Part shown: in pieces, positions 41,115 through 54,445 of the stretch
Numbering within the stretch: the first letter of the stretch is position 1
How the letters are laid out: each line of letters starts with the position of its first letter
NCBI RefSeq assembly: GCF_918797505.1
Contig: NC_092795.1
Location: forward strand, 57,200,916 to 57,264,915
Length of the DNA: 64,000 nucleotides
Direction of reading: 5' to 3'
Source: Bemisia tabaci
Lineage: Eukaryota > Arthropoda > Insecta > Hemiptera > Aleyrodidae
The notes under the pieces: generated by a model
The model's database searches: none
Seen by the model: only the letters and a program-made list of their open reading frames with translations
What the model was told of the DNA's origin: nothing
Translations under genes and position numbers: made by a program

Positions 41115-42730
41115 GACCTTTTCTCACACATCACCCAGACTACATGTATGCCACTTAAAAATACATAGATAAGAATAAATGCAAGAATAAGGGGGACCTA
41201 GTGCAGGATCTTGCATGACTTTACCGTGGCTTATATTTACAAAATTAGTCGAATTTACTGTCTTTCTTTTTTTTACGAATTAACTTTCATTTGAATGCTT
41301 CTTTAATCAACCATCTTTCCCTGTTCCTTGAGCTTAAAGTCTTGAAATTTAGAAATTAATCAGACGGAACACCAAAATTGTTACTTCCTTTAAAACCCAT
41401 GTGCGTAAATTTTATCAAACACCCTTTCAGCCTGCTTTCATTGCTACTCGTGAGGGAGTGCTCAAGTTTTTTTGTTTGTGTCACACGAGGTGGTTTAAAA
41501 TTTCCAAGGAAACACCCAGATCCGTAGTATTACGTAATTTTTTTTCCAATTTTTTGACCAGGGTTTGACAGTATAACGGTTCAAATTCAAAGAAACGGAT
41601 CCGAGGAATAAAAAAATTTGGACCGCCCGCCCGTTGAATAGCATTGGTTGATCGGTGTGCTGTACTATGGTACATCCGAGTGATTTCAAAAAGCGAGCCC
41701 TACTGGCACGCTTAAAAAAAAGGACTCGACAAAACATTTGATAAAAAGTGTAAAAGGAAGTCACGCGCATCCCATTTTTTATATGCAAGGAGAGGTCTGG
41801 TTGTGACTTTGCACGGTAACCAACTAATTTCACACTCACTGAAAATAATTTATTCTATTCAACCTGTGTTTTAAATGCGTATGATAATAATTTATCTCTT
41901 TCGTGAGGCATTACGTGAAATGCCCGCTTTTGTATGCGATAAAATATGAGATGGAATTTTAAACTGGGCAATTTCAATAATTGAATACTTCTTAAAAGAA
42001 AAAAAATCGGCTACACACATAAGCCACCCTCTCGGAGACCACCCTCCATTCCCCCTACACTTCCTTGTTTCTTAATGTAATAAAAATATATTTTTCGGAA
42101 TAGAGGGTAAGTTAAAACTTTTTGGATAGCTAAGTTTCTCCTTGCGTGTTTTTTCTTTCTACATTCTTAAACATTTTTTATAAACTGTCCGATGAGGTGT
42201 GGCACATTAAAATATTATAAGTTCATAATATGATTGAAAAACTTTAAAATGTTTGGTTTATCCCCTTATTTAAAATTAAAACTCCACCTCTACAAGGTAA
42301 ACATGCGTTTTCTCTCTCTCTCCCTCTCCCTCCCTTCGTCTCTCTGAAATTCTGACTCAAGTTTATTGATTGTAGTATTCCCGCAGTTCGTATAAACTTC
42401 ACTTTTAGACCAAAATGTACATTAATCCTCGTTAACGACTGACAATAATTTAAGCAATCGATCTTATTTTTTTGTGCATACCTATCTGTACTTGTCGCTA
42501 TAGGTAAGGCCAGCACATTCATAGGTTTCATCACTCATCAGGCATCATTAAAGCATCATTAGGCATCATGGGGCACATCATTTCATGGTTTATAATTGTA
42601 CTAAGATCGAATGTTACCGAGATACGCTATTGCGTTTCGCACCAGGTCCGAGGAGAAAATTCGTTAAGACAGAGCGATGGTGTTACCGCTGTTATAATTT
42701 CAAACACTTTGGCCGGAATTTTAAGACGTT
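41115..42730. other. No gene recognised
   Basis: The - strand has two overlapping frames at 41481-41839 without recognisable motifs; a TC-rich patch occurs at about 42310-42350. Nothing else is supported. Confidence 0.4.
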
Positions 42731-42873
42731 ACTCGAAACTTCCTCGACTCGGGATTTCCTCGACTCGAAGAACCTCCAAACGGCCTCGACTCGAAACTCA
42801 CTCGACTCGAGAAAAAACTCCTCGACTCGAAAATCTACTCGACTCGAAAATCTCCTCGACTCGAAACTCCCTC
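42731..42873. repeat. TCGACTCG minisatellite
   Basis: TCGACTCG recurs at 42744, 42760, 42786, 42802, 42822, 42839 and 42856 (spacing 16-26), usually within CCTCGACTCGAAA. Confidence 0.9.
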
Positions 42874-43430
42874 GTCCAAAAAAAAAAAATGGCTTCCAGG
42901 TGAGAGAATGTCGTTCAACGTCAATTAAAGAACAGATTAGGAATTTATTTGGAATAATAATCATGGAAAAGTGCGTCAAATTAAACTTTAGCGGCTACTT
43001 TCATAAATTCCCGGGCCATGAGTTAGTGTAGAATAATTTTTTTCCATAAGCATAACTTTTTTCCAAGGAAATCGAAAAATCGTCCGCACCGACCTACGTC
43101 ATCAAAAAAAAATCCAAGATGCCCGAAATCGAAATGCGAACACCTCCTTTATATCTCTATGGTTTCCACCCATGTTTGGAAATTACAGGGAGTTTTCAGC
43201 ATTTCACCGGGAGCATTGTTGATGTTTGAATAGCGGCGGGAGGAAAAATCTTGTTAGGCCTAATAGCCCCATTGGCTCCCGGGAGAAAACGGGGAGAATC
43301 GAGGGAAACGCCATTGCCGCGGGTGGTGAGGAGTCGTGTTTGGTTATGAAACTGAGCGCGGCTAATCATAATTAGCCGGTAACGGTCGCTGCCGGGCGTA
43401 ATATCGGGGGCGCACGCGAAACGGAACGCC

Positions 43431-43474
43431 AAACAGAGAGAGAATATCTGATAAACAGAGAGGGAATATCTGAT
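43431..43474. repeat. 22-bp direct repeat, two copies
   Basis: AAACAGAGAGNGAATATCTG is repeated at 43431 and 43453. Confidence 0.85.
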
Positions 43475-43929
43475 AAAATGTTGCATCGTAATCGTGAGAG
43501 TTAACATACGTCACAAGTGCTGACGTCTCAGTTCTATTGCCTTGTAATTACCGTCAAACCGCCAACTTTTCTCCATTATTTCCATGAGCTCCGTTTTCTT
43601 TCGCCCCCCCCCCCCCCCCATGGCGGAACTTTCCTTCCCCCTCCATTCTCAACCTGAGAGGACGCCTAGATCCAATGTTTCTGTCCATTCTTTTGTCCGT
43701 CGTGTTGCCCAAGATATTTTTAACGAACACGGAAAAAAAATGGATTTTTTTTTAGTACGTAACCGAGAGAAAAAAATGGCGAATCTTCTCGAAGATATGA
43801 GGGATTAACCACCATATTCCATCAGATCCGGCATATCAAGGCCCGCGGGTTTTGACTTCCACCCGTTTCGCATACTACGCCTCAGCATGGGGTGGGTTTC
43901 GGGTAAAACAATGGATTGCTGATTTAAGG

Positions 43930-44136
43930 ATTAAATTATTAAAAAATATAATATGATTAATTGTTAAATATATAACATAAAAATACGTTTCAAATGTGCA
44001 TCACGTCAATTAAGCACATTTGGTTACATTGCGGTTAAATTAGCATTTTTTTACTGTACCATCTACATTGAAACATGTAGGACACTTTTTTTAACTAAGA
44101 AATTGTTAAATCGGCAATATCATTTTTTTTCCGTGA
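43930..44136. mobile_element. Decayed CACGGAAAAAA-family element
   Basis: The right half (ACATGTAGGACACTTTTTTT, ...TTTTTTTTCCGTG) resembles the copy at 38020-38250. The left end is not clear. Confidence 0.35.
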
Positions 44137-44265
44137 ACCGTGCTTTTTGTTCGCAATATGGATATAACCATGTGAAAATCCATTAAACTTGGAGAATTTT
44201 TAGATGACTGTAGTTTTTGAAAGAGTACTCTGAAAGAATAATTTCGATATTATGAGACAAACGTT

Positions 44266-44428
44266 CAGTGGCGTGACGTGAATGATCGATTATCGATATT
44301 TCTCCATTTGAAGCTATGGTAAAGAATCTATTATTAAGGTGTTTGCTGCGAGCGCCCTGTTACCGATCCTTTCCCATAGGTTTGAATGACAGATCTATCG
44401 ATGTATCGCAAAGCACGCCACGCCACTA
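44266..44428. mobile_element. hAT-type MITE (CAGTGGCGTGGC family), 163 bp
   Basis: CAGTGGCGTGACGTGAATGA ... GCACGCCACGCCACTA. The flanks CAAACGTT (44258-44265) and CAAACGGT (44429-44436) match at 7 of 8. Confidence 0.85.
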
Positions 44429-44436
44429 CAAACGGT

Positions 44437-46974
44437 CGGTGTTCCATATCGATCGAACCATTGGATTTGCTGAAGGGAAATTGCAGTTCGTTAGATAGAT
44501 AACGTCGTTTTATTCGCGTGATCCAACTTTCAATATTTTCGCTTAAATGAAGAGTACCACCTCAAAACTTCTCGTTAGGTTAAAAGAAATCTGCAACGTC
44601 GCAGATCGAGATACGGATTTGGCGACTTTTAGCATCGGTATTCTGTATCGTTTTTCTTGGTAACCACCATACGGCATGATTACATTGGTACCTAAACTTA
44701 GGGTTGCAGCACAGGCTAAGGATGGACTATAGAGCTCCGAAATGCTCCAGATTTTTTGTTTTAATAATGTTTAGTGCTGACGAGATATTATTTTGTTCAC
44801 TCTACGATACTTCCAGGTACTTTTCTTCTTCTTCTTCTTCTTTTTTTTTTTTTTTTTTTTTTTTTAATGTTGGCTATGTGAGGCCCATGAATCCCGAAGA
44901 TTATTAATATAAAATTATTTGGCAACATAAGTGGCAACGGTGCTAATTGCTTCATTGGATTAGGATTTTGAAATGCCTTGCACGGTGCGAAAAATAACAA
45001 AGGGTCAGGCTACAAAAATAACCTGGGAGAGAGAATCTTTCAAGGAACTAGAGGGGTCCTCTTAACCTTTGGAAATTAATTTGTTTAAAAAATATTTTGG
45101 CATTTATGATGAGTCAGATTTTTCCATACTCTTCTCTTATTCACGAGACGAGTAATGGTAGTCTTTCGGAAGTTCCGCACTCGTTGTTGCGATACGAGAT
45201 AGTAACAGGATGCAATTCATGAGTGAAAGAACAACAACATCGATGCCGAAAGTATAGAATACAACTATTCTCCCTCGAAAGCTGGTCGCCTCCTTTGATC
45301 AAAAAATCAAAGGCGCACTTGATTTCTTTCCTTTTGCTGTGATAAAGGGATTTAGGTATAAGTATTAGTAGTTTTCAAAAAAGAAAAAAAAATCGTATTT
45401 TTTTTTTCCTGGTGGAATTTTACATACCTTCAGCTATATTTCAAGAAAAAAGTTAAGTATTTAAAAACTGAGTATTATTGAATAAGATATGCAACGTTTT
45501 GTTAAGCACAGAAAGATCCAATCCTCTTGTCTATTTAAAAAATCAAACATGCTCTTCTCTAAGCAACGTTTTTTGACCTCAGGGAACATTTTTCTCAGAA
45601 TGTGCAGGATGAATTTTTAAAAACTTGTTTCGTTTTTCTTCCTAGCATTTTTTCTACTTACAGGATGGATTTTCATGAACTTGTCTTGTTTTTTCTAATT
45701 TTTTTTTAAACTACAGGCTTTTTTGCTAATTTTTACTGTACATCATACTCCATGAATGAAAACTAGTTAAAGATGTCCAGATTAAAACTTTGAAATATTG
45801 GAAGAGAATTATCAAAATTAATTTACGAGTACATATTCGAAATTCCTTTTTTATCAGATTAATTGAATGGAATTTTACAAGTGAAAAGAATAATTTCAAG
45901 AAAACGACGATACAGCATTGAGTGAACGCTAAGAGTAAAAACCGGATGAGCTAATGCAAAATGTTCGCGAAGATCATAAAGCTCGCTCAGAAACACAACT
46001 ATGGGGAGGCTTGTTTTCCTGTCAGATCGTAAAAAACTGCGCGAAAGTTATACCACCTATTTGCTAGCATTAACCTCTCAATAGAAATTGGCCATAACGT
46101 CCAAATACACGTGATATATAACTGGCGTGAAATTTATGACCTATTTTCCGGCGAGACCCTTGATTATCAGGATGCAACAGCAACCGTTTCTGAGAGACGC
46201 CTCGTCTAGTTTTTATTCCTTTCTCTGGAAGAAAATAGCGGATACTTGTTAATAAATTAAGTAAAGGCTTGGGCACTCCCTATTATTTGGATAAATATTT
46301 AATGACTTTTTTATTAATTATATGATGCGCAACATAAAACAGTCTCGCCAACACAAGGGCGTGCTTATATGCACGGGTAAACTAGAGTTCCCTAACTGGG
46401 GTGCGGGAGGGATACTTACATGTGGCTTATTCCACGAACCATAGAAAAAAGAAAGAAAAAGAAAAATTCTCTCAAACATAACAACAAATGTAAAGGTCAA
46501 GATAAACTTAAGCGTTCCTAGATTTATTCTTACGAGCGCAGTTCAATCTCAGTTTATTCGCGCGTTTCCCTAAGTTTGAAGATTCCTGAAGTATTTTTTA
46601 TAGTATTTATAATGCTTGAAATAATATTTCATTTTGTGTTCCAACACTCTCGAATCGCTTATGTGACGACTAACGGAATTACTTAAATGACGATTTGAAA
46701 GACATTACAGCGTTAGTCATCTACTGAAACTAATAATATCATACTCTGTAATATGAAATCATAAGCGTAACGCGTAATGCATAACGCCGGAGGCGCGAAG
46801 CGCTGGGGGGGGGGGGGTCGCGAATCGGTCGGAAGGGCTCAGCCCCTAGCCTATGATATAATTTGTGCAAAAGTGGAGCACCAGAGCAAACTTCCTGAAA
46901 GACGGAACGGTTTCAAGTTAGATTAAGTTTTTATAAACTGCAGCAGCGGGCCGATTTTTGAAATTGTTAGACAA
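44437..46974. other. No gene recognised
   Basis: AT-rich. It contains a (CTT)n/poly(T) run at 44822-44866 and a poly(G) run at about 46806. No exon or transposon with clear ends. Confidence 0.45.
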
Positions 46975-47190
46975 AGCTATAGACAAAAAAGACAAAAGGG
47001 GTATGGAGGGATCCTATTGGTGGAGGCGGGCGGTTGCAATGGACAAAGAAGTTAGGTAAGAGGCTAACTAACGGCCTCCCAAGAGAGATCCTATACTTTG
47101 TCCATAATTTTCTCCCTTAGTCTGTGGGAACCACCCATTGTAACTAATAGGATCGCTCCTAACTCCTCAAGTCTTCTTTGTCTATAGCTT
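46975..47190. mobile_element. Imperfect inverted repeat, ~216 bp
   Basis: The left AGCTATAGACAAAAAAGAC ... GATCCTATTGGT and the right ACTAATAGGATCGC ... GTCTTCTTTGTCTATAGCTT pair with several indels. Internally ACAAAGAAGTTAGG and TACTTTGTCCATAAT also relate. Confidence 0.6.
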
Positions 47191-47323
47191 CGTCTATCGA
47201 TTTCAATAATCAGTCCACTGAGGTTAGTGCGGGTGATGAAAGCATGGAAATTGAGCATGGAACTAGGAGAAAATGGACCAAGTTGAGCTATCGACCGAAC
47301 CACTCACTCTTTGATCTATCAAA

Positions 47324-47440
47324 TGGACGTATTTCCGCCAAACGGAACGATGTGCATTATGACGTGAGCCCTGTTAAGCATATATTCTTATGGGTCTCAG
47401 GGCTCGTGTCACATAGTTCCGTTTGGCAGAAATACGTCCA
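47324..47440. mobile_element. Palindromic MITE (TTGGACGTATTTCTG family), copy 3
   Basis: TGGACGTATTTCCGCCAAAC and complement enclose ATATTCTTATGGGTCTCAGG; it lies in reverse orientation relative to the copies at 14528 and 24631. Confidence 0.88.
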
Positions 47441-47861
47441 AATCAGAAATTAAAAAGAAGAACAGGGACGGGTGAAATAAGCGCTGTTGCCAAATATCAT
47501 GGATGTGCCGGAAACTCCCGAGTCTCGGCGTGCAACGCGAGGATTCATTTGACGTGCACCGGCAACGTTGCCCACGCGTAGAATGACATTTTGCGACCTT
47601 CGCACTCATTGTGGCAGAATGTCGAGCACAAAGTCTAATTACACCGCCAAGTCCCCGTCGAAGGAGAGGAGCGGCAAAAAGCGGCGGGAAGAAAGAGATG
47701 GGACCAGAACGAAAATCACATGACGCGGGGACCGCCATCCTATTCACGGACCCTTTCAGGTTAGGGTCGCCGCTTATTAATTAACCAGTTTCAGTTTATT
47801 TAAATCCTTTGAGAAGTAAAAACAGTGATAAGTCGAGCGGAAGCTGATTCTGGGGTGCGGG

Positions 47862-48440
47862 GATCCCTCCCGTGCTGCCGTGCTAAGGAAAAACGTCGTA
47901 TGAGTCTTCAGACGTTGCCAAGTTTCCTCCGATAAACCGATGTTCACTGAAAAAAAATTCTCGGCGTTTTTACCAAGGTCCGTTGGTACCTTTACCATCT
48001 CACTTTTTTTTACCAATTTTTGGTAATTTTACCAAGACAGACACTGGTAAGCTTACCTAAAAACCTGTATTTTTACTGTTTTTTCCAGGCAAGAATACCA
48101 CTTTTATTGGTAATCAATTCGCGGTAACTTTGCCATTTTATCTCAGTAATACTACCACAGTCGAAAAAAATATTGGCGTTTTTACCAAGGTCCAGTAAAA
48201 TTCCCGAGAAAGTTCAATAATTTTTCCGAGATTTCTCGGTAAAATTACCAATTCCATAAATGTTGATTTTACCAAGAAAAAACTGGGATCAAATAGAACC
48301 CTGAATTCTTGGTAATTTTACCCTTTTCTTAATAAATACACCGATATTTTTTTTTCAGTGTTTCATCATGGGAAATTTGGCAACTCTCGAATGCTCATAC
48401 GGCGTTCTTCCTTTGCACAGCAGCCTCGGCCTGGGTCCCT
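47862..48440. mobile_element. Palindromic MITE (GCTAAGGAAAAACGCCGTATGA family), copy 2, interrupted by a second element
   Basis: The left arm GATCCCTCCCGTGCTGCCGT GCTAAGGAAAAACGTCGTAT and TTGCCAAGTTTCC pairs with the right arm GGAAATTTGGCAACTCTCGA ... ACGGCGTTCTTCCTTTGCAC. The centre holds the 416-bp insertion at 47945-48360. Confidence 0.8.
47945..48360. mobile_element. CACTGAAAAAAA-ended element, dense in TTACCA/TGGTAA
   Basis: The ends CACTGAAAAAAAATTCTCGG and complement-like CCGATATTTTTTTTTCAGTG. An internal second terminus (about 48155, CAGTCGAAAAAAATATTGG then GTTTTTACCAAGGTCC) repeats the outer end, so it looks like a dimer. TTACCA or its complement recurs more than a dozen times. Confidence 0.75.
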
Positions 48441-48962
48441 TACACGACTACCCCTGACACCCGGCCATGGTCACATCACCGTTAGTTAAATCTTCGGTGT
48501 CCACCTACGAAATGCGAAGCTGGTGCCGAGAGCTTTTTCAATGGACTCCACAATAATAAAGACCCCGCCGAGTAGATTAAAGCGAAAATTCAACTTCACT
48601 CGAAGGATTTTTGTTTTTATGCAAAACGAGACCATGCATGCGTGAACTGGACCTTTTTTCACCCTTTATTTGGGAAAATTTGCATATTTATGAGCTTATA
48701 ATTACGCGTCTGGGCTTAGCCCCCCATCGCAGACGCCCGCGCTGAGCGGTGAATACGTGCGGTTGACCATTTTTGACCATTTTTGCGGGATCCCAATCGC
48801 GGGAAAAGTAATTCTCGAGTACCGAATCATAAAAGTAAGTTCAACGTCTATCCATTGTCCGAAAAGCGGCGTCGACCTTAGATTTTGTTTCTCGGCGATC
48901 TCCTCCAGTCTCTCTCATTTTCGTTTTTAATGGTATGCAAAACAGGTACACTTTACTTATGC

Positions 48963-49225
48963 ATATCGAGGGTGTAAATCGGCAATCACATATCTCGTTT
49001 GCGGTGTCTGAAAATGTCCGCCTCTATGTTATTTTTTTTAAAGGAGAAAAAATTGACATCATTCCTTGAAGTTTTTGCAGAATTTTCTTCGCACAGAGGA
49101 GAAAAATCACGGCAGTTTGAAAGTATTGCCGTTGAGTAGTTTTCCGTTTAAAAAATAAAGTAAGACAGGAAGTCTACGACGTGCGCTAACCGAGTTATGT
49201 GATTGCCGACTCACAACGTCGATAT
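48963..49225. mobile_element. ATATCGACGGTGAAA-family MITE, copy 3 (reverse orientation)
   Basis: ATATCGAGGGTGTAAATCGG ... AACGTCGATAT, with the internal blocks in the order opposite to the 17276 copy (GTTTGCGGTGTCTGAAAATG first). Confidence 0.85.
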
Positions 49226-49509
49226 GCATGTTACTCGAGTATTACCGGAGTAAATTTCTTTTGAGGGTTCCACTTCAATATTTTTCCCGTATCAATTATC
49301 AATGTTTCACTTCTTCGAGCGAATACTATATTTCATCATCTTATTGGATTTATAACCTCGAAACACTCATACCTTCTCCACCTCTTACATTTTCTTTATG
49401 CCTATAATCATTGAGACTATGTGCTGATTGATTATTGCTTATGTTGACCTGACGGTAGCGAGCCACGCTGTTACGCAGTTTATTTACTGTTAAAAAAAGG
49501 CGAACACAA

Positions 49510-49716
49510 ATCGATGGCCAAAGTTCGAAACCACGTATCTCCGCCTGGGACGTTGTAGACTTCTTGTCAAACTAGTCAACGTAACTCATCGAAAACTTTC
49601 TTGATTTTTCCTCTCCGTTAGCAACAGGTTCTGTAAAAATTTCGAGGTATAAGGTTGGTTTGTTTCTCCTTGAAAAAATAAAATAAAAGCGGACATGATG
49701 GAACACTGCAACGAAG
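49510..49716. mobile_element. Decayed ATATCGACGGTGAAA-family MITE directly upstream of copy 4
   Basis: AATCGATGGCCAAAGTTCGA, CACGTATCTCCGCCTGGGAC and TGTAGACTTCTTGTCAAAC align with the family's left half. The right end is lost or interrupted by copy 4. Confidence 0.55.
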
Positions 49717-49977
49717 ATATCGACGGTGAAACTACCAAACCACGTATCTCGGTTTGCGACGTCGCAGACTTCCTGTCATACTTTATTTTTTAAATGAAAA
49801 ACTACTTAACATCCAGTCTTGAAAATTTCTGTGATTTTTCCTCTTTGTGCGGAGAAAATTCCGTGAAAATTTCAAGGAATGGTATTGATTTGGTCTACTT
49901 CAAAAAAATAAAATGTGAGCGTAGATTTTTAAACACCGCAAACGAGATACGTGGTTTGGTAGTTTCACCGTCGATAT
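49717..49977. mobile_element. ATATCGACGGTGAAA-family TIR MITE, copy 4
   Basis: Nearly identical over its length to 40854-41114, including the complementary 36-bp termini. Confidence 0.92.
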
Positions 49978-52900
49978 ATGGTATCCTACTTTAGCCATCG
50001 AAATGTGACGAAACTACCTCAATAATCCTGACTGAAAAACGCGTTGCCCGATTCTCTTTCTTGCTCCACGGTTGTAACAGAAAACCAAGCAATCTGACGT
50101 GAGTTTATTTTTTAATCTCGGTAAAATAGGTGACAGAAAGTCTCAAGGAGTTCTGTTTATTAATTTTCTGTTGAAAAAACAAATCACGAGAGAAAATTAG
50201 GCAATGTGAAAAATAGTTGGTCTGATTGATCTTAGTCTCGTCCGACTTCTGTGCGAAGAAAGAGCCGCGAGTCGGTTTTGTGAAACACAATTAGGGGATG
50301 ATACAACTATTCGAGCATTGCGGATGTCCCGGTTGCTGCTTGCTCTTTTGAAGGCGCTTTTTACGCTGCCTCTTTTTTCTTGACTTGACTTATCTGGTGA
50401 GGTATTCATCTGCCTGATTATGCCGATTGATTCAAACCAGCAGCATTAGGCTTCAATATGCATTAATTTAAAGTGATAAAATCTCTATAACAATGATACT
50501 GAAAATTATATCAGAGATATGAACACAAAACAGTTCCTGATAATATTGTATGCGTTACACACGGCAGATGATCGATAGACTTTTGAATTATTTGCGCGCA
50601 GTGATATATATTTTACTAACTTGCACTTATTTCCAATACATTCAATCCTGCACACAAAAAATAAGAACTTTTCTTCCTCCACCAGTGGTCAGACGTTCTA
50701 TACAGAAATAGTGCAGTGAGGCTATCATTATCCTTGCGGTACACCTACTCAGGAAATTAGGAACTGCTACATCGAAGAAAGTACAACTTGCGGCACGAAA
50801 ATAAACTATTTGGTGCCGATTAAGTGGAAAATGTCTGTCGCGTAGCCAGCACTTAAAACTTTTTTACGATCGAAAACACAACTTTTACATTTGACCCATT
50901 AGCCAAAGCAAATAATTTGTTCAACTTCCTTTTCTCATCCCTAAGAGAAAGGATAATTTCGGGTTTATTTTTCCTCTCACCCTTCACCTGTGATGGATTC
51001 CTTCATTGCAAAGATGCATTACCGATTGATGTTGATAGTCACGAGCTCTTTAAACGTGCTATTATATTGGAATATAATTACTATTTAGAAAACATTACAT
51101 CATTGAATTTTACATTTTATTTACATCATTTTTAAAATTTAGAGGAAGTTGGTGATTTTACCATCAAGCGCTTGAAATTCAGTCTAAAAGTAAAGTCTCG
51201 CTGTCGGAAAAAAGCCCCTTCGGCTTGTCAATCACCACATGCACATTATGAAAACATGAAATTACAAATGAATGTTGCGGTAACTGAAATTTCAATGTGT
51301 AAAATGATAATGACGAGAAGTTAAAGCTGTAGGTGTCAAGGTACTTAGAGCGAAGGAATCCGCAACGTTACTGAAGATCATCGGACAGAAGTCGGAATAA
51401 AGCGACCCCTAAATGTATATTCAGATAAAGAAGTAATATTTGCCCCGAAGGTAGAGTGCATTAACATTGTTTTTCCTCGTTTTTACTTTATATTTTCCCT
51501 CTCCGTCCTTGCCCTTAGAGGGTGCACAAAAAGAAAAAATATGGAATCGTTCGCCGACGAAGTTCGAGTGTTAGCTCTGCTCTCGAGTTGACAATAAAGA
51601 CTTAATATTGAAGCAGCTTAAATAAACATAGACATCTCTTCTTCTTCCTCTTCTTTTATGTTTGTCCCTCACTGCATGACTCGGGGCTTTGCTCTCGCTG
51701 GGGAAGATGTATACGTTTGTATTCTTTTACTGCTCACGGAATTTTAAATAATTAAAAGAAAACCCAGGCGCAACTCCGTAAAATTTAACACTTCCTTCAG
51801 CCATGCCCCATTCCATTCTTTCAGTTTTTCTTGAACCCTTTAGAGCAACCTATAACAGATTCATTAACTTGCGTGAAACATTTTGCAAATTTACAGCGTG
51901 AAAATAATATCTTAATAGAAGCTGCCTCATTCTCTTCCGTTCCTCGGCTGCCCCGCGTTACTCCGCCGAGAGCGCGACTTTAGTTAAAATTTATTCCTCC
52001 GTAATGAATTTTCCCTCCGCAGTGCTTTGCCGGGTAACTTTCTCTGCCTAGTGATGAAACTACCTACCTGTTCTCTTATGTTCTGTGCAGTCGCTTTTAA
52101 TCATGAGTGAATGTAATTGTGAGTAAACTCGTTGCAGTAATTTTTATCTCACCTCTCGTGTCTTTAATTTTCAGGCTACTCGCGGGAGATAGGAGCTTCC
52201 CGAGTAGTTCATTTGCGTTGTTCTCGACCGTTTAAAAAAATTGATGCGTGGGCAAGCGAGTAAACGCCGGATATAATCTTACATGGGAGAAAAAAGATGA
52301 GGAATGTCTTTTAGAAAATTTAAAATGATGGCAAAAAATTAAGATATTTTGGTCTGCTGTTCAAGGAGAGAGAAGGAAATCCACGATCCGACACTGCTTT
52401 ATAGATCGTATTTGATAATGGCTCGATGTATCGTTTGGTGCAAAACAATAGAGCGTAACCCCAAACAAATATTTTAGGATTTAAGTTAAAAAAACTGAAA
52501 ATGAGAAAAATCTCAACTTTTTCACTCTTCATGGCCATTTAGTACTCATGAGTATAACAAATCTATCACAAAAAACCGGTTCCTTCAGATTACTAAACTG
52601 ACGTTCGAGGCTATGATTATATGTTGAACCAACCGATATCGATACAATCTCACCTGTTTGATGTATCGAATGCGGTCCATTGTAACTCGGCGCGGTTAAG
52701 AAGTCTGCTTGACCCTTTACAGATCAAACATCAAGATCTGAGGATATAAATCTTTCAATTTCTGAAAATTTTTAAGATTTCAATTTTTAAGACTAAAATG
52801 TTAAGAATTTTCTACTCCCAGGATTTGTGCGAAGCTCTGTAAAATATCAATACCCTGTCGTGATATCACAAATGAGAGAACATGTAGGAAAAAGATCATA

Positions 52901-54330
52901 AAACGTCCAAGAGACTCATAGGAAATTATAAAGGACAAATTTTGTTCATGGATAAGGCCTGGCGTCTCCAACTTGTCCTGATATCCAATTGGTGGGTGCT
53001 CGCTGCTTGCACGCCCCCACTCCCTGTTTAGGTCAATCACCGAACCTGTATGGAGTTTCGGATGGTCCCCAAGGGACATTTTTAGCCGATTTTCACCCTC
53101 GATCCCCGAATGGATAACAAAAAGAAAGAAAGGAAAAAAAAATTGTTCATGTTCTGACTGCGTGTCATGTTCATCTCCGGCTTCAGCAGATCAAAAAAAC
53201 TCTACCTGGATTCTCAACCTTAGAATTGTCGGAGTAAAGTAAGACCCCGGTGTGCAGTGAACTTTCTTAATGCAGCTAATTTTCACCCCATCTCTGATTT
53301 TTCCCGCCTCCATTTTTGTAAATATTCATGGATTAAGGTCTGAAATTGCTCGGAGAGGAGCACAAAAATCGCTTGAAGACTATGGCTGTCTGTTTCCATT
53401 GGAATGAGGGCCGTTGCCCCGCGTAGAAATGCACTGCTCAGTTAAGATAAGATATGAAAAAAAGAGAGCACAATCAATCACTTCACTCCACTCCTCGTTC
53501 GTGTTTCGCTTCTTTTTCTATCAACTTCATCATTTATTTTGAGTTTTTGCTCTACACGCGGTTCGCTTCCCACAGGACCCTCTTCGCTCCACCCACGCCC
53601 TTCCCTCTGAAATTCATTGCTCTCCTTATTCAGAATATGTCTCTTCAATGTTTTACCCGCTCATGATTTTTCATGTTCCATGCCGGCAAACATCTAGACT
53701 ATGTAGTTAACAAATTTTTGTTTCATTCAAGTTCCGCCCTCGCACCGGTCCACAGTGGAACGAACCGATTAGAGAGGTCGGACAAAAATTGGAAACTTTA
53801 AACGCTTATAACTCCGTTTATACAAAATTTCGAGGTTTAAAAGTGGTTTCATTGGTTTTCTCGTGAAATTTTCTCTTAGAGGTATCCCTTTGTGTGTGAT
53901 TGTGATATTTTTATTTTTTTATAAAAACGCGATGGAAGTTGGAAAGAAAAGAAATAAATAATAAAAAAATACTCTAAAATCGGGGCCTGGATTAATTGTG
54001 CCTCATCTCATTCTGGTGGATAACATAGCCAGAAAAAATAAGGGTTGAACTAGAATTTCAAAAGGAGACTCTATTTTAACCCCCAGTTGCCCAAGTCGGG
54101 TCATATTGACTCGAGGCTTGCCAGAAACCCGTACTACCATTACTTACGAGCTCTCTCGTATGTCCACAAATAAATAAAAAAAAAGAAAAGAAGAAAAAGA
54201 AAAAAAAGAATCAAACATCAACGCGAAGAAATGATATAAAAAATCGAGTGTCAACTCAGCCGAAGATAGGAGAAACGTAATCGGGCCTCGTTTGTATAAC
54301 TCTTTCCCCGAATCTGAGCGACACATCATC
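49978..54330. other. No gene recognised
   Basis: No exon with flanking splice sites and family similarity. A weak relative of the 25434 repeat lies at 50299-50350. A segment at about 53755-53900 (GGTCGGACAAAAATTGGAAA, CGCTTATAACTCCG) looks like dispersed-repeat sequence, but no second copy is in the window. Confidence 0.4.
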
Positions 54331-54445
54331 GGCCGCGTGAAGTGGAGCATCGCGAGTTCACGCCTCGCGCCATACCGCCTTCAATTTCGCATGATGCAAC
54401 ACGGACATCCATCAAGCACGAATAATTGTATCACTGCGCCGTCAA
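54331..54445 (-). repeat. Dispersed ~115-bp repeat, copy B
   Basis: Complement of copy A at 25434-25548: the core CAACACGGACATCCATCAAG and the ends GCGTGAAGTGGAGCATCGCG and ACTGCGCCGTCAA align throughout. Confidence 0.6.

Noticed and set aside
41481..41839. Two overlapping - strand frames (114 and 64 codons)
   Set aside because: Considered as a transposon or viral remnant, but no motif of either could be identified.
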